In this document: positions 56,799-63,825 of the stretch, piece by piece
How the letters are laid out: every line of letters begins with the position of its first letter
Position numbering within the stretch: position 1 is the first letter of the stretch
From: Candidatus Bathyarchaeota archaeon
Lineage (GTDB): Archaea > Thermoproteota > Bathyarchaeia > Bathyarchaeales > Bathyarchaeaceae
Reading direction: 5' to 3'
Assembly (NCBI GenBank): GCA_026967815.1
Contig: JAPUUO010000001.1
Span: forward strand, 1 to 64,000
DNA length: 64,000 nt
Program-made: the position numbers and the translations under genes
The notes under the pieces: model-generated
What the model was told of the DNA's origin: nothing
The model's input: only the letters and a program-made list of their open reading frames with translations
The model's database searches: none

Positions 56799-56931
56799 AT
56801 ACTCTAAGTTTTGTTTTGAGCCAATTCGTGAACTTCCATATCCATGTTGCAGGATAGTAGAATATGCAATAGATAGGAATTATAATCCATGTTGTCGCAT
56901 CATACACGGCTCTGCGGTGTTTCTTTTTCAT
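56779..56931 (-). CDS. small membrane protein
   Basis: A 50-residue frame starts at 56931, overlapping the stop of the upstream gene (ATGA). A basic start (KKKHRR) precedes a Trp/Tyr-rich hydrophobic segment (about 13-35) and a second basic patch. It is a single-pass membrane protein of unknown role. Confidence 0.55.
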   Translation of the reverse strand: MKKKHRRAVYDATTWIIIPIYCIFYYPATWIWKFTNWLKTKLRVYDTDPD

Positions 56932-57287
56932 CGCTTGTCGCTTATCGGTTTATCCTCGCGGTTCGGTCTCCAATGCGTAACACGAAAATCTCCATAGTCA
57001 CACACATGGTTATCTCCGTTAGGGTCGTGTTCTTCGGTGTTTGCAGAACACCAATACTTCGATATATCGTCATACACATACACCCTGCCACCTCCCATGT
57101 ACTTGTCATAGCAGTAGCAAATCTGCATGTGGTTGGGGCGCATAACTTTCGCATCATACCAATTCAAATCATCTGCCGATGCACCTCCGGCTATAAAGCC
57201 CTCCTCAAACTCTTTCGGCATAGGCATATTTGGGTGATGTTGCTCCCATGCACGGAGCATTTCTCTTTTTAGAATTTCTTGTTTCAT
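56928..57287 (-). CDS. hypothetical protein
   Basis: The 119-residue protein has a helical start ('ILKREMLRAWEQHHPNMPMP') and a Tyr/Asp-rich, beta-type centre with 'MGGGRVYVYDDISKYW' and a His/Cys end. No family is recognised. Confidence 0.6.
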   Translation of the reverse strand: MKQEILKREMLRAWEQHHPNMPMPKEFEEGFIAGGASADDLNWYDAKVMRPNHMQICYCYDKYMGGGRVYVYDDISKYWCSANTEEHDPNGDNHVCDYGDFRVTHWRPNREDKPISDKR

Positions 57288-57306
57288 ATTTTTTTGGTCG
57301 TGAAGT

Positions 57307-57693
57307 TTACTTCTTTAGAAAATTCTTTTCGATAACCCAACAGAGGGTTGAGAATAATGCGTCAATGAGTTCTGAATCTACTCCGACACCAACAGGACGT
57401 GGAACAAGGTCATATCCGACAAACCATTTTTGGCAGTTTTTATCCCACCTCATGCTTATCGGGCAAACGTCATTCTCACACATGATTGTGTCTTGCTCAA
57501 TCTCTTTCGGGAGCAACGAGCAAACATCTGCGAGGGTGAAGATTGGCGCATAGCCGTCAAATACTCTCTTTATCGAGCCGTTTTGAAGCTCAACAGTCTT
57601 GTATGTTCTTTCACCTTGTCCGCTCGCCTTGTCCGCGCTTATGCCTTTGGCTATGAGCGTGGCGGATTGTTCGGGGGTTAACAAATGCTTCAT
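57307..57693 (-). CDS. hypothetical protein, paralogue of the 58710-59180 product
   Basis: The 128-residue protein opens with 'LTPEQSATLIAKGISADKAS' and contains 'APIFTLADVCSLLPKEIEQ' and 'WDKNCQKWFVGYDL'. The same three blocks occur in the same order in the 156-residue product at 58710-59180, so the two are paralogues. Such proteins recur in tandem in Bacteroidetes phages. The function is unknown. Confidence 0.65.
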   Translation of the reverse strand: MKHLLTPEQSATLIAKGISADKASGQGERTYKTVELQNGSIKRVFDGYAPIFTLADVCSLLPKEIEQDTIMCENDVCPISMRWDKNCQKWFVGYDLVPRPVGVGVDSELIDALFSTLCWVIEKNFLKK

Positions 57694-57809
57694 ATTCCTT
57701 TCATTTTTAGGATTGCACTTCTCAGATACCGCTCGGCTTCGGCAAGAGAGCCTATAGCCTCGCCTAGTTCGAGAGGTGCGAATCCGATTTGCTCTTTCTG
57801 TTCTTTCAT
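57690..57809 (-). CDS. very small helical protein
   Basis: A 39-residue frame starts at ATG 57809 and stops overlapping the next ATG (ATGA at 57693-57690). The single helix 'AIGSLAEAERYLRSAILKMK' is amphipathic. Tight coupling on both sides supports it. Confidence 0.45.
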   Translation of the reverse strand: MKEQKEQIGFAPLELGEAIGSLAEAERYLRSAILKMKGI

Positions 57810-57810
57810 C

Positions 57811-58206
57811 TCACTTGCAGTTTAATGATTCAATATTGTCATGGAAATTACCCACGACTTTGTATGTCATATTTCCCTCAAAAGGCTCTAAGGATGCGCC
57901 TGTACCTTTGTCAATCCCAAAGGCGGCGTCCGGCAAGGCGTAACGTACTGCACCCATAAAGGCAAGTTCTTCATCGAGGTCATACGCCTCTACTATGTCG
58001 CCCTCGTATATGGGTCGAGAATCCTTATCACGCAGTCCTGTAAACTGACCGACCGTAGCTTCTTCAACTTGATAATAGTCTGGGTCGTGCCCTCCGCGCA
58101 CTACGCCAATCATCGGAATGTGGTCGCCGTCGCCTAATTGGAGGTCTCCGTATATCCATTCTCCATTGTCGAGGCGTTTGCCGCGAAAAAGTATCTGTCG
58201 GTTCAT
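57811..58206 (-). CDS. YopX family protein
   Basis: The 131-residue protein has the YopX pattern: 'ILFRGKRLDNGEWIYGDLQL' at the N-terminus, 'VGQFTGLRDKDSRPIYEGDIVEA' in the middle and 'YKVVGNFHDN' at the end. The family is found in many phages; a structural role resembling small nucleic-acid-binding beta barrels has been suggested but not proven. It lies 2 bp from its upstream neighbour. Confidence 0.88.
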   Translation of the reverse strand: MNRQILFRGKRLDNGEWIYGDLQLGDGDHIPMIGVVRGGHDPDYYQVEEATVGQFTGLRDKDSRPIYEGDIVEAYDLDEELAFMGAVRYALPDAAFGIDKGTGASLEPFEGNMTYKVVGNFHDNIESLNCK

Positions 58207-58208
58207 TC

Positions 58209-58538
58209 TTATTTCGTTTTAGGGTTGACTATTTCCAATATCTGCTCCAGCTGAGAGTCGGAGAGCTGTTCAAAGATTATATCACTGCATTGGCTTATCA
58301 TCCTTTGCCGTCTTACCTCTTTTCTGAAATCCTCCAAATCTTCCTCCGTAGCTATTTCCGCGCTTGCGGAAGTCCAACAGTCAGAAGATACAAGAGTGCC
58401 GCTCGACTTGCGGAATTTATAGCCTTTGGCAATGACGAAGTTCTTTTGTACCTTTTCAACCGTTAGAATCGTTCGATTCCATCGGCTTGTCATTATCAGT
58501 TTGTCGCCCACCTTGGCGTTATCCAATAATCCGCTCAT
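58209..58538 (-). CDS. hypothetical protein with SH3-like start
   Basis: The 109-residue protein begins with a small beta barrel ('VGDKLIMTSRWNRTILTVEK', 'FVIAKGYKFRKSSG') and ends in helices. It overlaps the upstream gene by 4 bp. Confidence 0.6.
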   Translation of the reverse strand: MSGLLDNAKVGDKLIMTSRWNRTILTVEKVQKNFVIAKGYKFRKSSGTLVSSDCWTSASAEIATEEDLEDFRKEVRRQRMISQCSDIIFEQLSDSQLEQILEIVNPKTK

Positions 58539-58723
58539 TTCTCACCTCCTTTCAGTCTTTCCGTAAGCTCGGGAGAGTAGCGGAAGGTTGCATCTACTCC
58601 GAATCCAGTGCATATCGCACGGCAGTTCTCCCTGTCTAATGCGCATTCATCACAGTCTTGTCCGAATATGTGTTCGGGGACATAAATCTTGCCCTCTCTG
58701 ATGATTCCGTTAATCTTCTCCAT
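58535..58723 (-). CDS. small Cys-containing hypothetical protein
   Basis: ATG 58723 (MEKINGIIREGKIYVPEHIF) gives 62 residues with a 14-bp overlap with the preceding gene; the frame is open to 58744. Four Cys in 'DCDECALDRENCRAICTG' suggest metal binding. Confidence 0.55.
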   Translation of the reverse strand: MEKINGIIREGKIYVPEHIFGQDCDECALDRENCRAICTGFGVDATFRYSPELTERLKGGEK

Positions 58724-59180
58724 GCTCCGAGCCTCCTTTCTCAATCCCGTTCAGTGCGTAGCCGTTGGCGGTTAATAACTCTATGGCGAGGACACAAGCC
58801 TCAATAGGGTTGTCAGACTGAGGCAAGCGGCCTGTAAAGCCATCCCAATCATAGTCTACAATCCAATGTCCATCGCTGAAATACAATATCACCTCGCCGT
58901 TGATAGTGCTTTCATCCTCTTTGTCGCAAATCTCCCAGCCGTCCTGAAACGGCTCGTACCACTTGGTAAAAGGGAAATCATCAAGTTCTTTCGGCAGCAG
59001 CCCCAGCAGACATCCGAGGCTCCAGGCAGGGGAATGCCCTCTGTCTCTAAATGCACTCTTATATGGGTTGGTCGAGAGCGTGTTATGCGGAGTAATCATC
59101 ATATCCGCACTCTCAGCCGGAACGCCGCATTTCAGCAGACGGTCGCTCTGCTCGCGTGTTGTAGCAATTCTGTTTGTCAT
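58710..59180 (-). CDS. hypothetical protein, paralogue of the 57307-57693 product
   Basis: The 156-residue protein shares with its paralogue the N-terminal 'TREQSDRLLKCGVPAESADM', the central 'AWSLGCLLGLLPKELDDF' and 'DGHWIVDYDWDG'. It ends with a helix and an acidic tail. The family is common in Bacteroidetes phages. No enzymatic motif is seen. Confidence 0.65.
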   Translation of the reverse strand: MTNRIATTREQSDRLLKCGVPAESADMMITPHNTLSTNPYKSAFRDRGHSPAWSLGCLLGLLPKELDDFPFTKWYEPFQDGWEICDKEDESTINGEVILYFSDGHWIVDYDWDGFTGRLPQSDNPIEACVLAIELLTANGYALNGIEKGGSEHGED

Positions 59181-59201
59181 ATCTCTTGTTTTTGTGGTGA
59201 G

Positions 59202-60008
59202 CTATAGTGTTAAATCCAATTTAAGTTGCGCCTGAGCGTCCTTTACACGCTTCACGGCAATGTCGTAATACTCCTGCATCAGCTCTATGCTGATGCCTCG
59301 GCGGTTGGCATTCACGCAAGCGACAAGCGTAGAGCCACTACCCATCGTACAGTCAAGCACGCAATCGCCCTCGTTGGTGTAGGCTTTAATCAGATACTCC
59401 AATAGCGTGACTGGCTTCTGTGTAGGATGATTGACTTTCTCCTTTGAGTTTGATACCACCGATGGTATAGTAATCACATTGCCCTGCAATTTGCGGTCGG
59501 CGTCAAACGTATGCCAATCTCTTGGAGCGTACTCAGTGGCAAACGACACTTCCTGCGTAGGCTTCTTGTTTGTGCGCCACTGCTTGCTGTTGCCTTTCTG
59601 CGCTTGACGCACCCTATCGGATTTGCGCTCGGTATATTGAGGGTTGAATGTGTATCTGCCGTTGGCAAACACTACAATATCCTCGCTGTATTTCAGATGC
59701 CGTATTCGGGCGTTGCCGATATTGCTCGGCTTATGCTTTACCCACGTCAGTTTCTCCTTGAAAGCGTTATAATTGCTCGCTATCAATGCCGATGTGAACG
59801 GCTCACTCGCAAACAGCACGATAGCACCCTTGCACACCCGATTAAGTTGTTCCCATAGTGGAGCAAACGGAATTACCACGTCCCATTTGCAGGAGGTTGT
59901 TCCATAGGGCAAATCGCAGATTACAGCGTCTATGCTGTTATCAGCAAGCGTAGGCAGAATTTCAAGGCAGTCGCCGCGCAGGAGGGTGATGTTGTCTGTC
60001 TTATTCAT
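59202..60008 (-). CDS. DNA (N4/N6) amino-methyltransferase, beta-class order
   Basis: ATG 60008 gives 268 residues. Motif IV 'VICDLPYGTTSCKWD' (about 28-42) precedes motif X/I 'HPTQKPVTLLEYLIKAY' and 'VLDCTMGSGSTLVA' (about 220-233), the circularly permuted beta-class order. The catalytic tetrapeptide is DLPY. It is the first gene of the long minus-strand early operon, directly behind the main early promoter, and probably modifies phage DNA soon after entry against host restriction (inference). Confidence 0.9.
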   Translation of the reverse strand: MNKTDNITLLRGDCLEILPTLADNSIDAVICDLPYGTTSCKWDVVIPFAPLWEQLNRVCKGAIVLFASEPFTSALIASNYNAFKEKLTWVKHKPSNIGNARIRHLKYSEDIVVFANGRYTFNPQYTERKSDRVRQAQKGNSKQWRTNKKPTQEVSFATEYAPRDWHTFDADRKLQGNVITIPSVVSNSKEKVNHPTQKPVTLLEYLIKAYTNEGDCVLDCTMGSGSTLVACVNANRRGISIELMQEYYDIAVKRVKDAQAQLKLDLTL

Positions 60009-60011
60009 ATC

Positions 60012-60070
60012 GGCTCTTTTGGCTCTTGGTTCATACCGCAAAGTTAAAGCGACATTGCGGATTATCCAAA
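60012..60070 (-). promoter_or_regulatory. main early promoter with AGAGCC doublet leader (copy f)
   Basis: TTTG (60070-60067), 20 nt, TAACTTTG (60046-60039) is a perfect consensus. The leader contains AGAGCC twice (60026-60021, 60017-60012) immediately before ATG 60008. Unlike the late copies no GGCTCT hairpin follows. Confidence 0.8.
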
Positions 60071-60091
60071 TAAACCTATAATGTAGGTTTA
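60071..60091. promoter_or_regulatory. operator-like palindrome upstream of the early promoter
   Basis: TAAACCTA and TAGGTTTA (60071-60078 and 60084-60091) are exact inverse arms around TAATG. It abuts the -33 box of the early promoter, so a repressor or activator binding here is likely. Confidence 0.6.
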
Positions 60092-60935
60092 AGTTTCGAG
60101 AGAGCCGAAAAAGACGTGATTTTGACCCCTATTTTGAGCAAAATCGGCTGAATCTCCTACACAACTTCATGCCCTCTTTTCTCCCTTTCTCTTTCTCCCT
60201 CAGCGAATTAGGCGGTCAAGCTATATAATGTAGTGTACCTATTTTCTATTTAACTTTTTTCTCTTTCTCTCGTACTATATATTTTTATAGAATTATTTTT
60301 TTCGTTTTTCAGTTCATTTACTACATTAAAGAGATAAATATATAATAATCAATATTTTATCCGTGTAGTTGCTGGTTCAGTCCGCTGCATTGAGGTGCAT
60401 AAGTGTTAAAAATATATAAAAGTTTGATTTTGCACAGAAACTGAAATTTTGAGCAAAAAAAATTTTTCTGGGTCGCACCCACCCGTTTCAGTCCTGTCGA
60501 CTCCACACCCCCGGCACCCCTTTGCGGGGTCAAATACTCCACGAAATCAACGTGTTACACATGATAAACGGTCGCAACTGTGCTGTAACTCTCAATTTTG
60601 ACCCCTATTTTTACCCTTATTTTGAATGATTCTAAATAAACAACCGCAAATAATTGAAATTCAACACATTACATTTGGATTCCTCCGCAAATATGCATCA
60701 TCTCCACCACATCACCAACAATTAAACAAACTTTAACACGCTCAATAATCGGCTTTCTGTCTTTTCGCGTGTCGCACCGGTTTGTGATCGCCTTCAATTT
60801 TTGCCATTGGAGTGTTAAACGCCGTATGCGTGTAGGCTGTGCGCTTTAGGTGCGATTCTGTGCGAAGCCTCTGTTTCAAGTGTTAAAATCAAGGCCATAT
60901 TTTGAGAGTTAACCCGCTGAAAATAAACCGCTTAA
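60092..60935. other. non-coding AT-rich control region
   Basis: No supported gene is present in this stretch. It has pyrimidine-rich and T-rich tracts (60170-60345), a 17-bp direct repeat ATTTTGACCCCTATTTT (60119-60135, 60595-60611), and a GC-rich island near 60470-60535 that ends like a tRNA T-arm but lacks the rest. It may hold binding sites, an attachment or packaging site; nothing decisive is visible. Confidence 0.5.
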
Positions 60936-60938
60936 AAG

Positions 60939-60969
60939 TTTGACATGTCATAAATTTTCCGTACCTTTG
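60939..60969 (+). promoter_or_regulatory. rightward promoter of the control region
   Basis: TTTG (60939-60942), 19 nt, TACCTTTG (60962-60969) is a perfect consensus. Transcription would start near 60975. Confidence 0.75.
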
Positions 60970-60974
60970 TAGTG

Positions 60975-61226
60975 TAAGGAATGACCAAGCGGAACGCCTT
61001 ACAATAGGACATTGAAAGAAAAAAGCCCTCAAAGGCTGCAACCGATGAGGGCGAAAAGGTGTAAAGGCCGACCGATAAAACGGCTATAACCTTTAAAACC
61101 CGTTGATATATGAGGCTTGAAATCTCATGGAAGTTAGGCAAATGGCGGTTTAAAATCATAATCAACCGCTAATGCCTTCGGGGGTTTAAAAATGCTACCA
61201 AAGGATAGCGACCCCCGAAAAGGGTT
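60975..61226 (+). ncRNA. highly structured RNA or leader
   Basis: Consecutive hairpins can be drawn: TGTAAGG/CCTTACA (60973-61003), GCCCTC/GAGGGC (61025-61052), AAGG-GCCG/CGGC-CCTT (61056-61094), ATGAG/CTCAT (61110-61128), GCGGTT/AACCGC (61145-61169) and TTCGGGGGT/ACCCCCGAA with inner GCTA/TAGC (61177-61219). GGGTTTT follows shortly after the last. No reading frame is convincing. It could be a free RNA or the long leader of the operon starting at 61390. Confidence 0.55.
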
Positions 61227-61279
61227 TTAAATCACTCGCAAAGATAGCACAAACTTTGCAAAGATGCAACAGGCAAACG

Positions 61280-61346
61280 AAAAACCGCCCCGTTTGTCTG
61301 TCACAGATGAAGGGCGGTTAATTCAAATTAAGTTCCTGCAAAGGTA
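61280..61346 (-). ncRNA. possible short antisense RNA
   Basis: On the minus strand TACCTTTG (61346-61339) precedes a strong hairpin AACCGCCC/GGGCGGTT (61319-61312 and 61290-61283) followed by TTTTT, a good terminator. The -33 box is not at the usual distance, so expression is uncertain. Confidence 0.35.
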
Positions 61347-61389
61347 CGACAATTCAAATTAAGTTTCACTATCAAATTCAAATTAAGTT
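61320..61389. repeat. three copies of a 15-bp direct repeat before the right operon
   Basis: AATTCAAATTAAGTT occurs at 61320-61334, 61351-61365 and 61375-61389, ending right at the ATG at 61390. Spacing is 31 and 24 bp. Operator or iteron-like function is likely. Confidence 0.65.
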
Positions 61390-62028
61390 ATGACAAACAA
61401 AATTAACACCGGTGTTAATTCCACCATGAACGCAAACGAAATCAACGCCCGCACAAAATCCATCAACGGCATAATGAATCAGGCTAACCGCTTAATGTCG
61501 GTATGCAACATGGTTCGGAACTTCAAACGTGCCAATGCTATCCGTGAAATCGCTTTCCGCTATTACGACAACATTCGCGCTTGTGTCGGACGGTTCAACT
61601 ACAACGACGATAGTGAGTATAACAAAGAGTATTCACGCGCCCAATACATGAACGCAAAAGAAACAAAAGCCCCCGAATTTTCGGAACTGTCACACACTGC
61701 AACTTCCGCAATTTGCCCGCTTGATTTCGATACGACTTTCGACGCATACAATTACGCAATGGCGCACCGCCTTGATGAAAGCCCGTTAGCCGTTGCAATA
61801 CCCACCGACGCCCACGGCACGGACTACGGTCGCAGTCTCGCACTAAACGGCGTTAAGTTGTTCGCCGTATGGTCTGACGAACTGGAGGAAACCGCAAACG
61901 GCTATGTCTATACGACCGAGGCCGGAGCGCGTGAAGCCATGGCACAAGTCGAAGATAACGATAAAGAGGCCGGAGTATATGAGCCTAACTACTGGAAAGT
62001 GTCCGATATGACAAAATATTTCGCATGA
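61390..62028 (+). CDS. hypothetical protein, first gene of the right operon
   Basis: The 212-residue protein has an Asn-rich helical N-terminal half ('STMNANEINARTKSINGIMN', 'RNFKRANAIREIAFRYYDNI') and an acidic C-terminal half with 'GTDYGRSLALNGVKLFAVW'. The start follows directly on the third copy of the 15-bp repeat, so it may be tightly regulated. I recognise no family. Its end overlaps the next small gene by 4 bp. Confidence 0.65.
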   Translation: MTNKINTGVNSTMNANEINARTKSINGIMNQANRLMSVCNMVRNFKRANAIREIAFRYYDNIRACVGRFNYNDDSEYNKEYSRAQYMNAKETKAPEFSELSHTATSAICPLDFDTTFDAYNYAMAHRLDESPLAVAIPTDAHGTDYGRSLALNGVKLFAVWSDELEETANGYVYTTEAGAREAMAQVEDNDKEAGVYEPNYWKVSDMTKYFA

Positions 62029-62144
62029 AACACACCCTAAAAGCCACGGCGGCGATTGTCGGCATGCTTGCCGCCGGGCTTCTCTTCTGGTACATCGTAA
62101 TTGAATTTATGTGGATGTGCTACTATGCCGGAATCAGAATGTAA
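62025..62144 (+). CDS. small membrane protein
   Basis: A 39-residue frame at ATG 62025 (ATGA overlap) encodes a basic start and a hydrophobic segment (about 7-30). A single-pass membrane protein is expected; role unknown. Confidence 0.5.
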   Translation: MKHTLKATAAIVGMLAAGLLFWYIVIEFMWMCYYAGIRM

Positions 62145-62166
62145 AACCAATAAACACTACAAAGAT

Positions 62167-62418
62167 ATGCAGACAATCAGAATAAACACCCGCACAAATG
62201 CCAGTGGCAACGTTACAACATTCAGCATTAACGGAACATGTATAGCCCACGTTGGAACGGATTTATACAACGTAGGACGTTACGCCGGGCGTGTCAACCA
62301 TGCAGGCGGCGCGGTGTGCAATAACTCAACCTTTCCCGATGCCGTGGAGTTTATAGGCGATGCCATTTGCATCCATTTCGCGCAATTTGGGTTAAACGTG
62401 GAATTTGTCAACGCTTAA
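62167..62418 (+). CDS. small hypothetical protein
   Basis: ATG 62167 gives 83 residues, beta-rich and Asn/Gly-rich ('RTNASGNVTTFSINGTCIAH'). The open frame extends to 62101, but that part overlaps the small membrane gene. Function unknown. Confidence 0.55.
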   Translation: MQTIRINTRTNASGNVTTFSINGTCIAHVGTDLYNVGRYAGRVNHAGGAVCNNSTFPDAVEFIGDAICIHFAQFGLNVEFVNA

Positions 62419-62430
62419 ACAGTAGGAAAG

Positions 62431-62622
62431 ATGAAAACAAAACACATGACAATCGAACAGGGCAACCGCGTTAATTTGTCGCAGTTTCCGAACTTCCACA
62501 AGTCCGGCAGCATTGCAGGGATGAAGCGGCTTTATTATGGTTCAAACGCTTTATTAGTGCGTTGTGGCTCGTATATCTACAATGTAACAGCAGCCCCGGA
62601 GATATACGCACAAGCACACTAA
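62431..62622 (+). CDS. small hypothetical protein
   Basis: The 63-residue protein is basic with strand-rich 'GMKRLYYGSNALLVRCGSYI'. It follows 12 bp after the previous gene; similar short proteins occur in Bacteroidetes mobile elements. Confidence 0.5.
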   Translation: MKTKHMTIEQGNRVNLSQFPNFHKSGSIAGMKRLYYGSNALLVRCGSYIYNVTAAPEIYAQAH

Positions 62623-62705
62623 CCCCACACCCGGCGGCGCGGTGTTCCTGACCGCTGCGACCAAATCGACCGCCGGGAGCTAATAATAAATAAAAGCAAA
62701 AGAAT

Positions 62706-62876
62706 ATGACACAGAAAGAAGCAATGCGCAAAGTGGTTGAGTTTATGAACAACCAAATGCCGGAATACGGACTGCGCCCCGACATGATTACGGGTAAAAC
62801 CTTTGCCGTTGTCAAGACAGACAACAAGGACAGAACAATAGCCACTATCAGCAGCTATTACAAGCCGACCTATTAA
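62706..62876 (+). CDS. small hypothetical protein
   Basis: A 56-residue frame from ATG 62706 to TAA 62876 encodes a helix ('EAMRKVVEFMNNQMPEYG') and two strands. Codon use resembles its neighbours, which supports it. Confidence 0.5.
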   Translation: MTQKEAMRKVVEFMNNQMPEYGLRPDMITGKTFAVVKTDNKDRTIATISSYYKPTY

Positions 62877-63041
62877 TATGGATTGACGGATTTTGCGGGC
62901 GCCATGCGTTTGACACAATGGCACACACGACCGCCTAAACCTCCCCAAATTCCGCGTTTCAACCCTCAGACGGTCAAACATACCGACAAGGGGAGAAACG
63001 GCGGGAGAAGTCAAGAAAACAACCAAAAACGCCATACGGAC

Positions 63042-63290
63042 ATGAAAACAAGATACTACCTCTACGCGGGCTATTACGAATTATGGATAAGCCCCAAAAG
63101 ATTAGGCGCACCGCTCACGCCTATAAGCTGGCACAAGTCGCTTGAAGCTGCCGAGAAAGCCGCCGAGCGTTACGATGAATATGCAACGGTTATCTACGAT
63201 GCCGAGTTAGCCAACGATCTAAACACGATTGACCGTTGTGAGACACCCGCCGACCAAATAGCGGACATGGCTAAGTATATAGCAGCCTGA
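63042..63290 (+). CDS. small hypothetical protein
   Basis: ATG 63042 gives 82 residues; the open frame from 62883 begins with an unlikely Pro/Arg-rich stretch. The protein has 'YYLYAGYYELWIS' and a helical 'SLEAAEKAAERYDEYATVIY'. No family is known. Confidence 0.5.
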   Translation: MKTRYYLYAGYYELWISPKRLGAPLTPISWHKSLEAAEKAAERYDEYATVIYDAELANDLNTIDRCETPADQIADMAKYIAA

Positions 63291-63354
63291 CGGCGGGAGA
63301 AACAAAAGAAACAAGTAAAACCGCCCTATTGGCAGGGCATAAAGAATAACGACA

Positions 63355-63636
63355 ATGAAAACAAAGACACCGAAACAGATAGACGACCAATTTAGCCGCA
63401 TTGGCTGGAGTTTATTCTTCCGCACCGGCCTTCCAATCCCCGTGCCAGAAGATGAACAGGCAAGCGAGAAATACAAGCATTATGAAGCAAACGAGAAGCG
63501 AGTGATGGCGATTGCAGAGCGTTATTTAGACAACATGGCTAAATACTTTGGACTGTATGATGATTGCACAATGGAGCAATGGCAAACCGTTTATAACACC
63601 CCCGTCCCCGCCTCAGTCTACGCAAAACAAGTCTAA
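63355..63636 (+). CDS. small hypothetical protein
   Basis: The 93-residue helical protein starts with basic 'MKTKTPKQIDDQFSRIGWSL' and contains 'EKRVMAIAERYLDNMAKYFG'. It belongs to the same train of small genes, each with the spacing of a Bacteroidetes early operon. Confidence 0.5.
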   Translation: MKTKTPKQIDDQFSRIGWSLFFRTGLPIPVPEDEQASEKYKHYEANEKRVMAIAERYLDNMAKYFGLYDDCTMEQWQTVYNTPVPASVYAKQV

Positions 63637-63655
63637 CCCCTAAACAGATACAAAC

Positions 63656-63730
63656 ATGATACTAATAGCCCTAATATGCGCTATCGCATGGCTCGGCCCT
63701 GCATTACGCGACGGATCGAATGTAAAGTAA
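63656..63730 (+). CDS. tiny hydrophobic peptide (tentative)
   Basis: A 24-residue frame with a hydrophobic core ('MILIALICAIAWLGPAL') lies between two genes of the operon. It could be a membrane peptide or chance. Confidence 0.3.
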   Translation: MILIALICAIAWLGPALRDGSNVK

Positions 63731-63825
63731 AACAAGTAATCAACCCATACCGGCTCAGGCTAACGGCCTCTGAAAGCCCGCGACTTTCGCCGGGAACTAT
63801 CAACAACAAATAAAATCATACGAAT

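Noticed and set aside
60470..60535. tRNA fragment or attP core in the control region
   Set aside because: A T-arm-like end is visible, but no cloverleaf, no integrase and no matching copy in the window support it.
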